DNA of 64,000 nucleotides. Source: Rhodospirillales bacterium (GTDB taxonomy: Bacteria; Pseudomonadota; Alphaproteobacteria; Rhodospirillales_A; JACZKS01). Of this stretch, positions 43,945-52,616 are shown piece by piece (the stretch's first letter is position 1; the number at the start of each line of letters is the position of its first letter). Location of the stretch: the NCBI GenBank assembly GCA_018648445.1, contig JABGRG010000009.1, positions 1 to 64,000 on the forward strand, in the 5' to 3' direction. The notes under the pieces are model-generated. The model had not been told where the DNA came from. It saw only the letters and a list, made by a program, of their open reading frames with translations, and searched no databases. A program made the position numbers and the translations under genes.

Positions 43945-45564
43945 ATGACGCGCGAGTCGATGGAATTTGACGTTGTAATCGTGGGGGCCGGCCCGGCAGG
44001 GTTGAGCGCCGCCATCCGGCTGCGCCAACTGGCCGCCGAGCAGAACCGCGAACTTTCGGTCTGCGTCGTCGAGAAAGGCTCGGAAGTGGGCGCGCATATT
44101 CTTTCGGGCGCGGTTCTGGAGCCGCGCGCGCTCAACGAATTGATCCCCGACTGGAAAGACAAGGGCGCGCCGCTGACAACCCCGGTGGATGCCGACAGAT
44201 TTCTGTTTTTATGCAAAAAGAAGGCCATTCCCCTGCCCACCCCGCCACAGATGAACAACCACGGAAACTTCGTGATCAGCCTGGGCGCGCTGTGCCGCTG
44301 GCTGGCCGAACAGGCCGAGGAACTGGGCGCGGAAATCTATCCGGGCTTCGCCGCTTCCGAGGTTCTTTACAACGAGGACGGCAGCGTCAAGGGCATCGCC
44401 ACCGGCGATATGGGGCGCGGACCCGATGGCGAACCGACCGAGCGTTTCGAACCGGGAATGGAGCTTCACGCCAAATTCACGCTGTTTTCCGAAGGTTGCC
44501 GGGGATCGTTGTCCAAGCAATTGATCGAGCGATATTCGCTGGCCGCGGACGCCGATCCACAGATTTATGGCATCGGGATTAAAGAGCTGTGGGAAGTCGA
44601 GCCTGGCAAACACTCCCCCGGCTCCGTCACCCATACCATCGGCTGGCCCGCCGATCGCAAGACCTACGGCGGATCGTTCATCTATCATCTGGACAACAAT
44701 CAGGTCGCAATCGGCTATATCATCGGACTTGACTACGAGAACCCGTATCTCAGCCCGTTTGACGAAATGCAGCGCTTCAAAACGCACCCGGCGATCCGCG
44801 CGACTTTCGAAGGCGGGCGGCGCGTTGCTTATGGGGCGCGGGCCATCAACGAGGGCGGCTTCCAGTCGATCCCCAAGCAATCTTTTCCCGGTGGCGCGCT
44901 GATCGGCGATTCCGCGGGCTTCATGAACGTTGCCAAGATCAAAGGCACGCACACGGCCATGAAATCGGGCATGGTCGCCGCCGAAACGGTATTCGATGCG
45001 CTAGCCAGCGGCGACGATTTGTCGGGCCTAACGGGAGCGCTGGAAAAATCATGGGTATGGGGCGAGTTGAAGAAAGTGCGCAACATCCGCCCGGCGTTTC
45101 GCTGGGGCCTGTGGGGAGGGCTGGCCTATTCGGCGCTGGATACCTTCGTGTTTTTCGGTCGCGCGCCTTGGACCCTGCATCACCACGAAGACCATAAGCA
45201 ACTGAAGAAGGCAGCCGCCTGCGCCAAAATCGACTATCCCAAACCCGACGGCGCACTCACCTTCGACAAGCTGTCCAGCGTCTATCTGGCCAATGTCATC
45301 CACGAGGAAAACCAGCCCTGTCATCTGACGCTGAAGGATGCGGGCGTGCCGGTCGCCGTCAATCTGGCCGATTATGACGGACCGGAAGCGCGTTTCTGCC
45401 CGGCCCAGGTTTACGAATTCGTCGAGCAGGACGGTGAAACACAGTTGCAGATCAATTTTACAAACTGCGTGCATTGCAAAACATGCGACATCAAGGACCC
45501 GACCCAAAATATCGACTGGGTAGCGCCCGAGGGGGGCGGCGGACCAAACTATCCCAATATGTAA
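43945..45564 (+). CDS. Electron transfer flavoprotein-ubiquinone oxidoreductase
   Basis: 539 residues, full length. Membrane-associated flavoprotein that passes electrons from ETF (etfAB at 31-33 kb) to ubiquinone. FAD motif [56 protein letters not shown] block; C-terminal ferredoxin domain with Cys in FCPAQVYE and [12 protein letters not shown] binding a [4Fe-4S]. Monocistronic-looking, followed by the TPR gene after 45 bp. Confidence 0.95.
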   Translation: MTRESMEFDVVIVGAGPAGLSAAIRLRQLAAEQNRELSVCVVEKGSEVGAHILSGAVLEPRALNELIPDWKDKGAPLTTPVDADRFLFLCKKKAIPLPTPPQMNNHGNFVISLGALCRWLAEQAEELGAEIYPGFAASEVLYNEDGSVKGIATGDMGRGPDGEPTERFEPGMELHAKFTLFSEGCRGSLSKQLIERYSLAADADPQIYGIGIKELWEVEPGKHSPGSVTHTIGWPADRKTYGGSFIYHLDNNQVAIGYIIGLDYENPYLSPFDEMQRFKTHPAIRATFEGGRRVAYGARAINEGGFQSIPKQSFPGGALIGDSAGFMNVAKIKGTHTAMKSGMVAAETVFDALASGDDLSGLTGALEKSWVWGELKKVRNIRPAFRWGLWGGLAYSALDTFVFFGRAPWTLHHHEDHKQLKKAAACAKIDYPKPDGALTFDKLSSVYLANVIHEENQPCHLTLKDAGVPVAVNLADYDGPEARFCPAQVYEFVEQDGETQLQINFTNCVHCKTCDIKDPTQNIDWVAPEGGGGPNYPNM

Positions 45565-45609
45565 CGCGGTACGTTATAGATTAAGCGGATGAATAAATTC
45601 GAGGCCTCA

Positions 45610-47352
45610 ATGAAAGACGAAACCGGTTCCGTTCCCGTTCGCCGAAGCGCCCGCCTGGCAATCACCGTGGCGGTCGGTCTGGCCTTGTCGGCGGCCTGCA
45701 CGTCATCAAAGATTTCCGGCCCGTCGGTTGCGGCAGACGTTGCGCCGCAGGCCTGGGAAGCGCCGCGTCTGGGCGAGGCGATAGAACCCGGCCGGTCCTT
45801 TATCGGGAATTTTCTTGCCGGCAGTTTCGCGCGCACCCAAAGCGACAGCGATCATGCGATTGAGTATTTTCGCGCGGCCCTGGCCAAGGATCCCGAAAAC
45901 CCGGATTTGAATTTTCAGGCCGCTGTTTTACTGGTCTCGGAAGGACGGGTTGACGATGCCATTCCGCTGTTGGGCAAACTGGCGGGAACCGGCAAGGGAA
46001 CCACCGTCGTCGATCTGGTGCTGGCGATTCACGATATTGCGCGCGGTGAATTCAAGGGCGCGGACGAACGGTTGGGCGCGCTGGAAAAAAACGGCATCAA
46101 CCGGCTTGTCGGTCCGATTTTGCGCGGGTGGGCGCTGGCCGGCGCCGGTGACGTCGGCGGCGCGCTCGAAGCATTGAACAATCTGCGCGGCAAAAACGGC
46201 GAAGCAAGCGCTTTGCAAAATCTTCACGTGGCCCTGATCAACGATATGGGCGAAAGAGACGCGGCGGCATTGGAAGCCTATCGCGCGGCAACAGGAGGCA
46301 AGGGCGCGGCGGCGTTCCGGGCCATAGAGCTGTTCGGCGAATTTCTTGAACGCACCGGAAAGCCGGACGAAGCGCAAAAGGTCTATAACGCCTTTCTTAC
46401 CGAGCATCCCGGCACCAACCTTCTTGACGCGTCGTTGGCGCGGCTGAAAAGCGGAACCAAACCATCGCGCAGTATCGCAGACGCAAAATTCGGCGCGGCC
46501 CAGGGGTTGTTCGATCTGGCGGGTGCGTTTCGTCAGCAAAACGCGCGCGAGATGGGGCTGCTATTCGGACGGCTGGCCTTGTACCTGAAAGCGGATTTCC
46601 CGGCGGTGCGGATTCTGCTGGGCGACATTCTTGAATCCAACCAACGCCTGGAAGCCGCCAACACGGTTTATGCGGCCATTGATGCGGCTTCTCCGCTGGC
46701 GTGGGCCGCACGCGTCCGTGTCGGCCTCAACCTTGATGATCTGGACCGGCCCGACGACGCCATTACGCATCTGCGCACAATGGCCGCCGAAAAACCGGAT
46801 GTTGCCCAACCGCTGATCACCATCGGCAACATCCTGCGCGGGCGGGACCGGTTTGCCGAAGCGGTTGTCGTTTACGACGAAGCGTTTTTGCGCATCCCTT
46901 CACTGAAGCAACACCAGTGGTCGCTGCTTTATTTTCGCGGCATGGCCCTGGAACGCTCGGGGCAGTGGAAGCGTGCCGAAACCGATTTCCTTGCCGCCCT
47001 CGAGTTCGAACCCGAGCAGCCCTACGTGCTGAACTATCTGGGTTATTCATGGGTCGACAAGGGGCTGCATCTGGATCGCGCCATCGAGATGATCGGAAAA
47101 GCGGTCAAGCTGCGTCCCAACGACGGTTACATCGTCGATAGCCTCGGCTGGGCTCATTATCGGCTGGGCAAAATCAAGGAGGCGGTTCGCGATCTTGAAC
47201 GGGCCATCGAATTGCGCCCCGAAGACCCCATCATCAATGATCATCTGGGCGACGCCTATTGGAAGGCGGACCGCCGCAGGGAAGCGAAGTTCCAGTGGCT
47301 TCGCTCGCTGATCTTATCGGCAAAATCGAAAAGAAGATCGAACGCGGCCTAA
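45610..47352 (+). CDS. TPR-repeat lipoprotein (3' end possibly frameshifted)
   Basis: 580 residues from ATG 45610 (GAGG 5 bp upstream; ATG 45589 is an alternative). A lipoprotein signal ends in LSAAC (Cys about 29). The rest is tetratricopeptide repeats, clearest at the C-terminus (ALEFEPEQPYVLNYLGYSW, YIVDSLGWAHYRLGKIKEA, DHLGDAYWKADRRREAKFQW). Probably an outer-membrane-anchored scaffold. The last 12 codons (SAKSKRRSNAA) look unnatural. The other frame from about 47305 encodes GKIEKKIERGLTVEDEPG, the usual ending of this family, and would stop 8 bp inside ispE. A small indel near 47305-47320 is likely. Confidence 0.85.
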   Translation: MKDETGSVPVRRSARLAITVAVGLALSAACTSSKISGPSVAADVAPQAWEAPRLGEAIEPGRSFIGNFLAGSFARTQSDSDHAIEYFRAALAKDPENPDLNFQAAVLLVSEGRVDDAIPLLGKLAGTGKGTTVVDLVLAIHDIARGEFKGADERLGALEKNGINRLVGPILRGWALAGAGDVGGALEALNNLRGKNGEASALQNLHVALINDMGERDAAALEAYRAATGGKGAAAFRAIELFGEFLERTGKPDEAQKVYNAFLTEHPGTNLLDASLARLKSGTKPSRSIADAKFGAAQGLFDLAGAFRQQNAREMGLLFGRLALYLKADFPAVRILLGDILESNQRLEAANTVYAAIDAASPLAWAARVRVGLNLDDLDRPDDAITHLRTMAAEKPDVAQPLITIGNILRGRDRFAEAVVVYDEAFLRIPSLKQHQWSLLYFRGMALERSGQWKRAETDFLAALEFEPEQPYVLNYLGYSWVDKGLHLDRAIEMIGKAVKLRPNDGYIVDSLGWAHYRLGKIKEAVRDLERAIELRPEDPIINDHLGDAYWKADRRREAKFQWLRSLILSAKSKRRSNAA

Positions 47353-47400
47353 CCGTCGAAGACGAACCCGGCCTACGCAAAGAAGACGAACCCGGCAACG

Positions 47401-48261
47401 ATGGCTGAAATCGCGCTTGACGCTCCCGCCAAGATCAACCTTTACCTTCACGTCACGGGGCGGCGCGACGACGGCTATCATCTGCTCGATAGCCTGATCG
47501 TGTTCGCCCGTGTGGGTGACCGCATCGCCATTGAGCCTGCCGACGATTTTTCCCTTTATATGGACGGCCCGTTCGCCCAGGGGCTTTTTGCCGGGCCCGA
47601 CAACCTGGTGCTGCGCGCGGCGCGCGGATTGGCGCAAGTGGCGGGCCGCAGCGACGGCGCACACATCCGCCTGACCAAGAACCTTCCGGTGGCATCGGGC
47701 ATCGGCGGTGGATCGGCGGACGCGGCGGCCACAATTAACGCATTGATGCGCCTGTGGGAATTCGAGCCCGACGCCGAACCCCTGGCGGCCCTGGCGCTGG
47801 GATTGGGGGCCGACGTGCCGGTGTGCCTTGCCGGCCAGCCGTCCTTTGTGGGCGGGATCGGCGAGAACATCGAGCCCGCGCCTCCCCTGCCGACCATCTG
47901 GCTGGTGCTTGCCAATCCCGGCGTGGCGATCTCGACACCGGCTGTTTTTAAGGCGCGGCAGGGGGAATTTTCGGTGCCTGCGCGTTTCGACACGCCGCCC
48001 AAGGATGCCACCCGGCTGGCCGCCCTTCTGGCGGAGCGAAACAACGATCTCGCCGACGCCGCCTGCGCGCTGGCCCCGCCGGTAATCGAAGTGCTTGACG
48101 CCATCGCCGCCCGGCCCGGCTGCCTGCTGGCCCGCATGTCGGGAAGCGGCGCAACCTGCTTCGGAATTTTCGACGACCCCGCGAACGCCCAATCCGCCCG
48201 CTCCGCCATGCAAAACGCCCACCCCGACTGGTGGCTGACCCAGGCCCCCATGCTGACGTAA
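47401..48261 (+). CDS. ispE: 4-diphosphocytidyl-2-C-methyl-D-erythritol kinase
   Basis: 286-residue GHMP kinase of the MEP isoprenoid pathway. APAKINLYLHVTGRRDDGYH at the start, PVASGIGGGSADAAA as ATP-binding motif 2, and MSGSGATCFGIF as motif 3. It starts directly behind a TPR-lipoprotein gene, whose alternative reading frame would overlap the ispE ATG. A 15-bp direct repeat (47358-47372 and 47382-47396) encoding EDEPG in that frame lies just upstream. Confidence 0.95.
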   Translation: MAEIALDAPAKINLYLHVTGRRDDGYHLLDSLIVFARVGDRIAIEPADDFSLYMDGPFAQGLFAGPDNLVLRAARGLAQVAGRSDGAHIRLTKNLPVASGIGGGSADAAATINALMRLWEFEPDAEPLAALALGLGADVPVCLAGQPSFVGGIGENIEPAPPLPTIWLVLANPGVAISTPAVFKARQGEFSVPARFDTPPKDATRLAALLAERNNDLADAACALAPPVIEVLDAIAARPGCLLARMSGSGATCFGIFDDPANAQSARSAMQNAHPDWWLTQAPMLT

Positions 48262-48318
48262 CGAGCCGTCTTGCAGCGCATGACGAATGCGCGTAAAGTG
48301 CGCCGCCGCAAGCACTGG

Positions 48319-48394
48319 TGGGGCGTGGCCAAGTGGTTAAGGCACCGGTTTTTGGTATCGGCATTCGGAGGTTCGAATCCTCCCGCCCCAGCCA
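48319..48394 (+). tRNA. tRNA-Gln (UUG)
   Basis: Complete cloverleaf: acceptor TGGGGCG/CGCCCCA (48319-48325 with 48384-48390), D-stem GCC/GGC, anticodon stem CCGGT/ATCGG with loop TTTTGGT giving anticodon TTG at 48352-48354, T-arm GAGGTTCGAATCCTC. Discriminator G48391 and an encoded CCA (48392-48394). A terminator follows. Confidence 0.96.
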
Positions 48395-48400
48395 TTAAAA

Positions 48401-48430
48401 GAGGGAGGACCGTCTGGTTCTCCCTTTTTT
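48401..48430 (+). terminator. Rho-independent terminator after tRNA-Gln
   Basis: Nine-pair stem (GGGAGGACC / GGTTCTCCC, one G-U pair) with loop GTCT followed directly by six T. It begins 7 bp after the tRNA CCA end. Confidence 0.85.
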
Positions 48431-48526
48431 CATTTCTGCGGGTGAGGAGGATCGAACCTTGTTCGTTCGTGAAGGACCGCACAGGTCCGGAGCGGGCGAA
48501 GCGCGGGCTCTTGACCGCGCGCCGCC

Positions 48527-48546
48527 AATCCTCCCGCCCCAGCCAT
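48527..48546 (+). repeat. Exact 20-bp copy of the tRNA-Gln 3' end
   Basis: The last 15 bases of the tRNA, its discriminator, CCA and one flanking T (48376-48395) are repeated without mismatch at 48527-48546, 151 bp downstream. No matching 5' half of a tRNA is found before it, so it is a fragment. It may be the remnant of a second tandem tRNA or a scar of site-specific integration. The 131 bp between the copies hold only the tRNA terminator and GC-rich sequence without a convincing gene. Confidence 0.75.
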
Positions 48547-48548
48547 CG

Positions 48549-48578
48549 AAAAAGGGTTCCGTCAGGAGCCCTTTTTTT
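48549..48578. terminator. Bidirectional Rho-independent terminator
   Basis: Stem GGGTTCC / GGAGCCC (seven pairs, one G-U) with loop GTCA, flanked by an A-run on the left and seven T on the right, so it can work on both strands. On the minus strand it lies 10 bp after the DedA gene stop; on the plus strand it follows the tRNA 3' fragment. Confidence 0.8.
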
Positions 48579-48587
48579 CGGCTTGCG

Positions 48588-49178
48588 TCAGCTTCGCTCG
48601 ACAACGCGCTCGAGTTTCTTGCTCAAAAACCAGGAAAGGCCAAGGAACGCGACCAACATCCCGAAGCCCAGGTGCGAAGAGACATCGTCCATGAGCTTTT
48701 CCGAAACCTGGCCGAAGGCATAGCCGACCGAGAGGACGGCGCCGGACCACACGCCCGCCGACAAAAAATTGAGTAATAGAAAGGCGGACCACGGCAGTTC
48801 CGACATTCCATAGGCAAAGCCTGCAACGCCCCGGATACCATGCGGGTAGCGATGAAAAAGGATCATCCAGAAATAGTGGCTGTCGGCCAGCCGTGCCGCC
48901 ACCTGGACGGCGCGTTTAACCCTGGGAAAAGACCCGAGCCAGCGCGTTCCGAAACGCCGGCCGATCCAGAAGCGGACCACGTCGCCCATGAAGCTGCCTA
49001 TCCAGCAAACGACGAAAAGAGTTCCCAGGCTCAGCGCGCCCGAATGCGCGGCATAGCCTCCGAACAATGTGAACAAAAGGCTGTGCGAAGCCGCGTAGCC
49101 AAACGTGATGCTATAGGCCGCATCGCCGTGTTGGCTGATGAGATCCAGGAACGAGGGGAGGTCCGTTGGAAACAGCAT
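48588..49178 (-). CDS. DedA/VTT-domain membrane protein
   Basis: 196 residues with four to five hydrophobic segments. The DedA-type core GSFMGDVVRFWIGRRFGTRW, FHRYPHGIRGVAGFAYGMSE and NFLSAGVWSGAVLSVGYAFG is present; the proline/arginine-rich re-entrant loop is conserved. DedA proteins are linked to membrane lipid (undecaprenyl phosphate or phospholipid) flipping. Start ATG 49178. Ends 10 bp from a bidirectional terminator. Confidence 0.88.
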   Translation of the reverse strand: MLFPTDLPSFLDLISQHGDAAYSITFGYAASHSLLFTLFGGYAAHSGALSLGTLFVVCWIGSFMGDVVRFWIGRRFGTRWLGSFPRVKRAVQVAARLADSHYFWMILFHRYPHGIRGVAGFAYGMSELPWSAFLLLNFLSAGVWSGAVLSVGYAFGQVSEKLMDDVSSHLGFGMLVAFLGLSWFLSKKLERVVERS

Positions 49179-49217
49179 TAAGCACTTGCTCCAAACATTT
49201 GTCCGGGAATTTCGGGG

Positions 49218-49886
49218 CTATCTATTGGCCAGCGCGTTGATGTCGTCGCTTTCGAGGATGGGCCGCTCATAGCCGTCCCGCGCGGCGGCGATAAGAGCCT
49301 TGCCGATGTTTTCGCTGGTCGTCGAATGTTTCGGAAGGATGACCCGGATCAGCGGATACAGATGCCTGGTCAGCGCCAGCACGGCGTTATACATGCCGAC
49401 GCGCGATTTCACGCCCTTCATGGGATGGATGTAGGCCGGGCGGAACGTGTAGGCGCTCGCGAACGGCAGGGCGAAAAGCGCGTTTTCCGTTTCCCCCTTG
49501 ATGCGCGCCCACATGGTTTTGGACGCGGCATCCGTCCCGCTTGCCGCAATATAGCAAAACGTCGCCTGCGGGCTAAGCTCGGCCAGAACATTGGCGAAAT
49601 CCAGGGTCAGATCATGGGTATTTTTTCGATAGTCGGCCTCGCTCATCCCCATGGAAGACACGCCGACACAGTAAAAGCACGCTTCATACCCGGCCAGTTC
49701 CGCCGCGATCTCGTGCGTCTTCGAAAAGTCGGCCAGAACCACCTCTTTCAACTTCTGGTGCGAGAGGCCCACGGAACGGCGGCCCACCACCAGCACGGAA
49801 GCGACCGCATCGCTTTCCAGGCATTCCAGCAGCACGCCGTGGCCGACCATGCCCGTGGCCCCGGTGATGATCACCTTCATCGTCAT
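49218..49886 (-). CDS. NAD(P)-binding Rossmann protein (atypical SDR, HTATIP2/YbjT-like)
   Basis: 222 residues. The N-terminal ITGATGMVGHGVL is an NmrA/atypical-SDR dinucleotide motif; VVLADFSK, YCVGVSS and FRPAYIHP follow at expected spacings. The Tyr-x-x-x-Lys motif is replaced by a RIKGETE lysine segment, as in other atypical SDRs. Probably a soluble reductase or NAD(P)H sensor. Substrate not inferable. Confidence 0.82.
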   Translation of the reverse strand: MTMKVIITGATGMVGHGVLLECLESDAVASVLVVGRRSVGLSHQKLKEVVLADFSKTHEIAAELAGYEACFYCVGVSSMGMSEADYRKNTHDLTLDFANVLAELSPQATFCYIAASGTDAASKTMWARIKGETENALFALPFASAYTFRPAYIHPMKGVKSRVGMYNAVLALTRHLYPLIRVILPKHSTTSENIGKALIAAARDGYERPILESDDINALANR

Positions 49887-49939
49887 GATCCCTTGGCAAT
49901 ACCGCCAATGTGCGCCACCGTCAATGCGTGACGGCGCGT

Positions 49940-52093
49940 TTAACCCCGCGACTTGGGCTGGGCCGGATGATCGGCGCGTTTCGCTTTGCTGGCGGCCTTG
50001 GGTTTGGCAACCTTGGTCTTGCCGGTCGTCTTGGTCTTGGCTGCGGCCTTGGGCTTAGCTGAGGCTTTCGGCTTGCCAGTGGTCGTGGAAGCCTTGGTTG
50101 ATCGCGCGGCCACCGCTTTCGCCGCCGCCGTCGCCGGTTTTTTGCGCTTTGCGGGTTTGGGTTTCGGGGCCGCCGGCGGCTCCTCGGAAACGCTCGCAGC
50201 TTCGGGCTCGACGGGACTATCCGGCTCTAGCATTTTTTCCGACGGAACGGGACGCTCGCCGATTTCCATGTCGCCGTTGCCGTTGCCGTTGCCGTTCTCG
50301 TCGCCCTCGACTTCGATTTCGTCGATTTCGACATCAGCGGCGGCGGCGGCGCCGGTTTCTTGCATCAAATCATAAATCTTGCCGCGGAAAATGGAGCGTC
50401 CGGCATGAATCAGGCGCAGGCCGATGTTGTTGGCGTAACCGCTGTCGTGGATAAGCGAGGATGCCTGCCTCTGGCTGATCAACCCGGCATTCACCAACTC
50501 GTCCAGAGTTCCGTTTTCCAGAATGTCGTCGGCTTCCATCTTTTTGCGCAGTTTCTTCAGCTTGCCGCCCGTTACCGCGGGGTCGTGGCGCATCAGCTCG
50601 GTTTCGCGCAGGATTCTGGCGATCTTTTGGCGCATGGTGTTGTACTGGGTCCGCATTTCGGCCGTTTCGGAGCCCGTATATTCGCGCATGTTCTTGTTCA
50701 GGTGCTTGACGTCTTTCACAGCCTGCGAGATGTCCCGCGCCGCGGCGCGCACGCTGAGAACCAGGCGCGTTTGTTTCGGCGTCATCATCGGCTGCGCCCG
50801 GGTGGCAAACTCGAGAATGGCGCCTAGCAGGCTTTTGATCCGCCGCGCGTACAAATCGTCGATGTCGATATCTTCCGGCGGCCCGGCCTCGGCGATCACA
50901 TCCTTGACCGCTTCCTCGCCGCGCAGGGCCGTGCTACTCAATCCCAGTCCCGTTGCGATGAAATCGAAGGCGTTGTCATACAGGTGACCGGCTTCGCGCA
51001 CGATCGCCATCATGGCCGTGTCGGGCAACGCCAGCGCCGCTTCGTTCAGGAAATACGGCTCCGTAACCAGAAGCGCGCGCTCGGGAAAGGCCCGCTCAAG
51101 GAACGTCACCAGGCGCGGGATAAAGGGCGTCATAATGGCCACGCCGATGGTGTTAAAAAGCGTATGGAAGACGGCAAACTTGAGGGTGTAGTTTTCGGGC
51201 GCGATGCCGAGCCCGCTGCTGATCATCTCGACAGCCTGAACCATGAAATTGATGAACAGAATGGCAATCAGGCCGGTGATGACATTGAAAATCAGATGCG
51301 CCGCCGCCAATCGCTTGCCGGTCACGTTGGCGCTCATGGCGCCCAAAATAGCCGTAATCGTGGTGCCGACGTTGGCGCCGATGGCGATGGCCAGACTGTT
51401 CTCGTAGCTGATCTGCCCGGCGGCCAGCGCCGTGATGCCCAAAATCAGCGTCGCGTGGCTCGATTGCATGATGACCGTGGCCAGCACGCCGATACCGGTA
51501 TAGGTCAGCAGGCCGGTAATGCCGGTCAGGGAATAGCGCGCCAGATCGAACCCGTCCTGGAAGCTCTGGAATCCCGTTTTCATGTAGTGAATGCCCAGGA
51601 ACAGGAAGCCGACCCCGGCCAGAATGTAGCCGACGCCCTTCAGGGTCTTGGCCTGCTGGAACACCAGCACCACGCCGAACACGATCAGCGGCATGGCGTA
51701 AATGGAAATCTTCACCTTCAGGCCGATGCCGGCCACCAACCAGGCACCCGTGGTGGTGCCGATGTTGGCGCCGAAAATAATGCCGATGCCCGCCGGAAGC
51801 GCGATCAGCCCGGCCGACAGGAAAGAAATGGTGATGACCGAAACCAGCGAGCTCGACTGCATGATCGCGGTGGAGACAAACCCGAAAGCCTGGCTTTTCC
51901 ATACCTTATCGGTGCAGGCGTTCAAAAGCCTCGCCAAAACGCCGCCGGAAAAGGTCTTGAAGCCCTGTTCCAGCGCCATCATGCCAAACAGAAAAATGGC
52001 CACCCCGGCTGCAATTTCCTTGAATTCCGGGCTCACCCAAAAGCCCCACGCCAGCACAGCCAACATGACCGGCAGAATAATTCGACGAAGCAT
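49940..52093 (-). CDS. Na/Pi cotransporter family protein with Lys/Ala-rich tail
   Basis: 717 residues. Residues about 1-315 form the NptA/Na-Pi transporter core, two inverted repeats each with the QSSSLVSVITISFLSAG / QSSHATLILGITALAAG motif. A PhoU-like helical domain follows (about 340-545). The last 100 residues are unusual: acidic Gly/Asn-rich (GDENGNGNGNGD), then Lys/Ala/Pro repeats (KPKAAAKTKTTGKTKVAKP) like a histone H1 tail. The AT-rich block at 52171-52200, with TATAAT at 52190, probably holds its promoter. Confidence 0.88.
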   Translation of the reverse strand: MLRRIILPVMLAVLAWGFWVSPEFKEIAAGVAIFLFGMMALEQGFKTFSGGVLARLLNACTDKVWKSQAFGFVSTAIMQSSSLVSVITISFLSAGLIALPAGIGIIFGANIGTTTGAWLVAGIGLKVKISIYAMPLIVFGVVLVFQQAKTLKGVGYILAGVGFLFLGIHYMKTGFQSFQDGFDLARYSLTGITGLLTYTGIGVLATVIMQSSHATLILGITALAAGQISYENSLAIAIGANVGTTITAILGAMSANVTGKRLAAAHLIFNVITGLIAILFINFMVQAVEMISSGLGIAPENYTLKFAVFHTLFNTIGVAIMTPFIPRLVTFLERAFPERALLVTEPYFLNEAALALPDTAMMAIVREAGHLYDNAFDFIATGLGLSSTALRGEEAVKDVIAEAGPPEDIDIDDLYARRIKSLLGAILEFATRAQPMMTPKQTRLVLSVRAAARDISQAVKDVKHLNKNMREYTGSETAEMRTQYNTMRQKIARILRETELMRHDPAVTGGKLKKLRKKMEADDILENGTLDELVNAGLISQRQASSLIHDSGYANNIGLRLIHAGRSIFRGKIYDLMQETGAAAAADVEIDEIEVEGDENGNGNGNGDMEIGERPVPSEKMLEPDSPVEPEAASVSEEPPAAPKPKPAKRKKPATAAAKAVAARSTKASTTTGKPKASAKPKAAAKTKTTGKTKVAKPKAASKAKRADHPAQPKSRG

Positions 52094-52305
52094 GGTCTAC
52101 TCGTATATTACGTTTTTATGACGCTTTTATGACACCTACGCCTTTGTACGTCAAGGCACGGGAAGACACAATTTTTATCTTATATTATTTATAATTTTCG
52201 TTAAACCGCGGCGAATGCCGCAAGGGGCAAAAAACGCGCAAAAGCGGACAAGGGATCCCGTCCCCGTCCGCCTCACTCCGCGACGCTTTTTTGGTACGAA
52301 AAAGT

Positions 52306-52476
52306 CTAGCTTTTCGGTGTTTCGCCGTCGTCAAACAGCGGGCTGCTCACGTCGGCCGTCCACGCCGCAATGGCTTCCTCGCTCGGAAAAGGCGACAGTT
52401 TCAGCGCAATCGCCTCAGGCTCCCGCCTCTCCTCAGGTTGTTCCCAGATCAGCCCCAACTTCCGCCCTTGTTCCAT
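52306..52476 (-). CDS. Small hypothetical protein, 56 aa
   Basis: Possible gene in the 523-bp gap between the Na/Pi transporter and the membrane-glycosylation pair. From ATG 52476 with AGGGG about 8 bp upstream it encodes 56 residues, acidic, with EAIAAWTADVSSPLFDDGE near the end; an upstream TTG would give 66. No family recognised. The rest of the gap (52094-52305 and 52477-52616) holds an AT-rich promoter-like block at 52171-52200 and a short direct repeat (TTTTATGAC twice, 52115-52133), nothing else. Confidence 0.4.
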   Translation of the reverse strand: MEQGRKLGLIWEQPEERREPEAIALKLSPFPSEEAIAAWTADVSSPLFDDGETPKS

Positions 52477-52616
52477 AGCCCAACCCCTAATCCTGTCCCA
52501 AATCAAGCCACTGACGATTTATTTACCAAACAAGTCCTAAATATCGGTAAACAGGTGGAGGTTGAGGGGAAGGCGGGCCAATCGCCGGGCACCGTGTTTG
52601 ACCGCTCGCGACGCAA

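Noticed and set aside
48440..48546. Second complete tRNA ending at the duplicated CCA
   Set aside because: No 5' acceptor strand or D-arm can be paired with the repeated 3' end.
48271..48723. Plus-strand frame of 150 codons over tRNA-Gln and two terminators
   Set aside because: It reads through a tRNA and both terminators; no coding signal.
50984..52132. Plus-strand open frame of 382 codons, Gln/Arg/His-rich
   Set aside because: Antisense to the Na/Pi transporter core with its conserved QSS motifs; composition is typical of a shadow frame.
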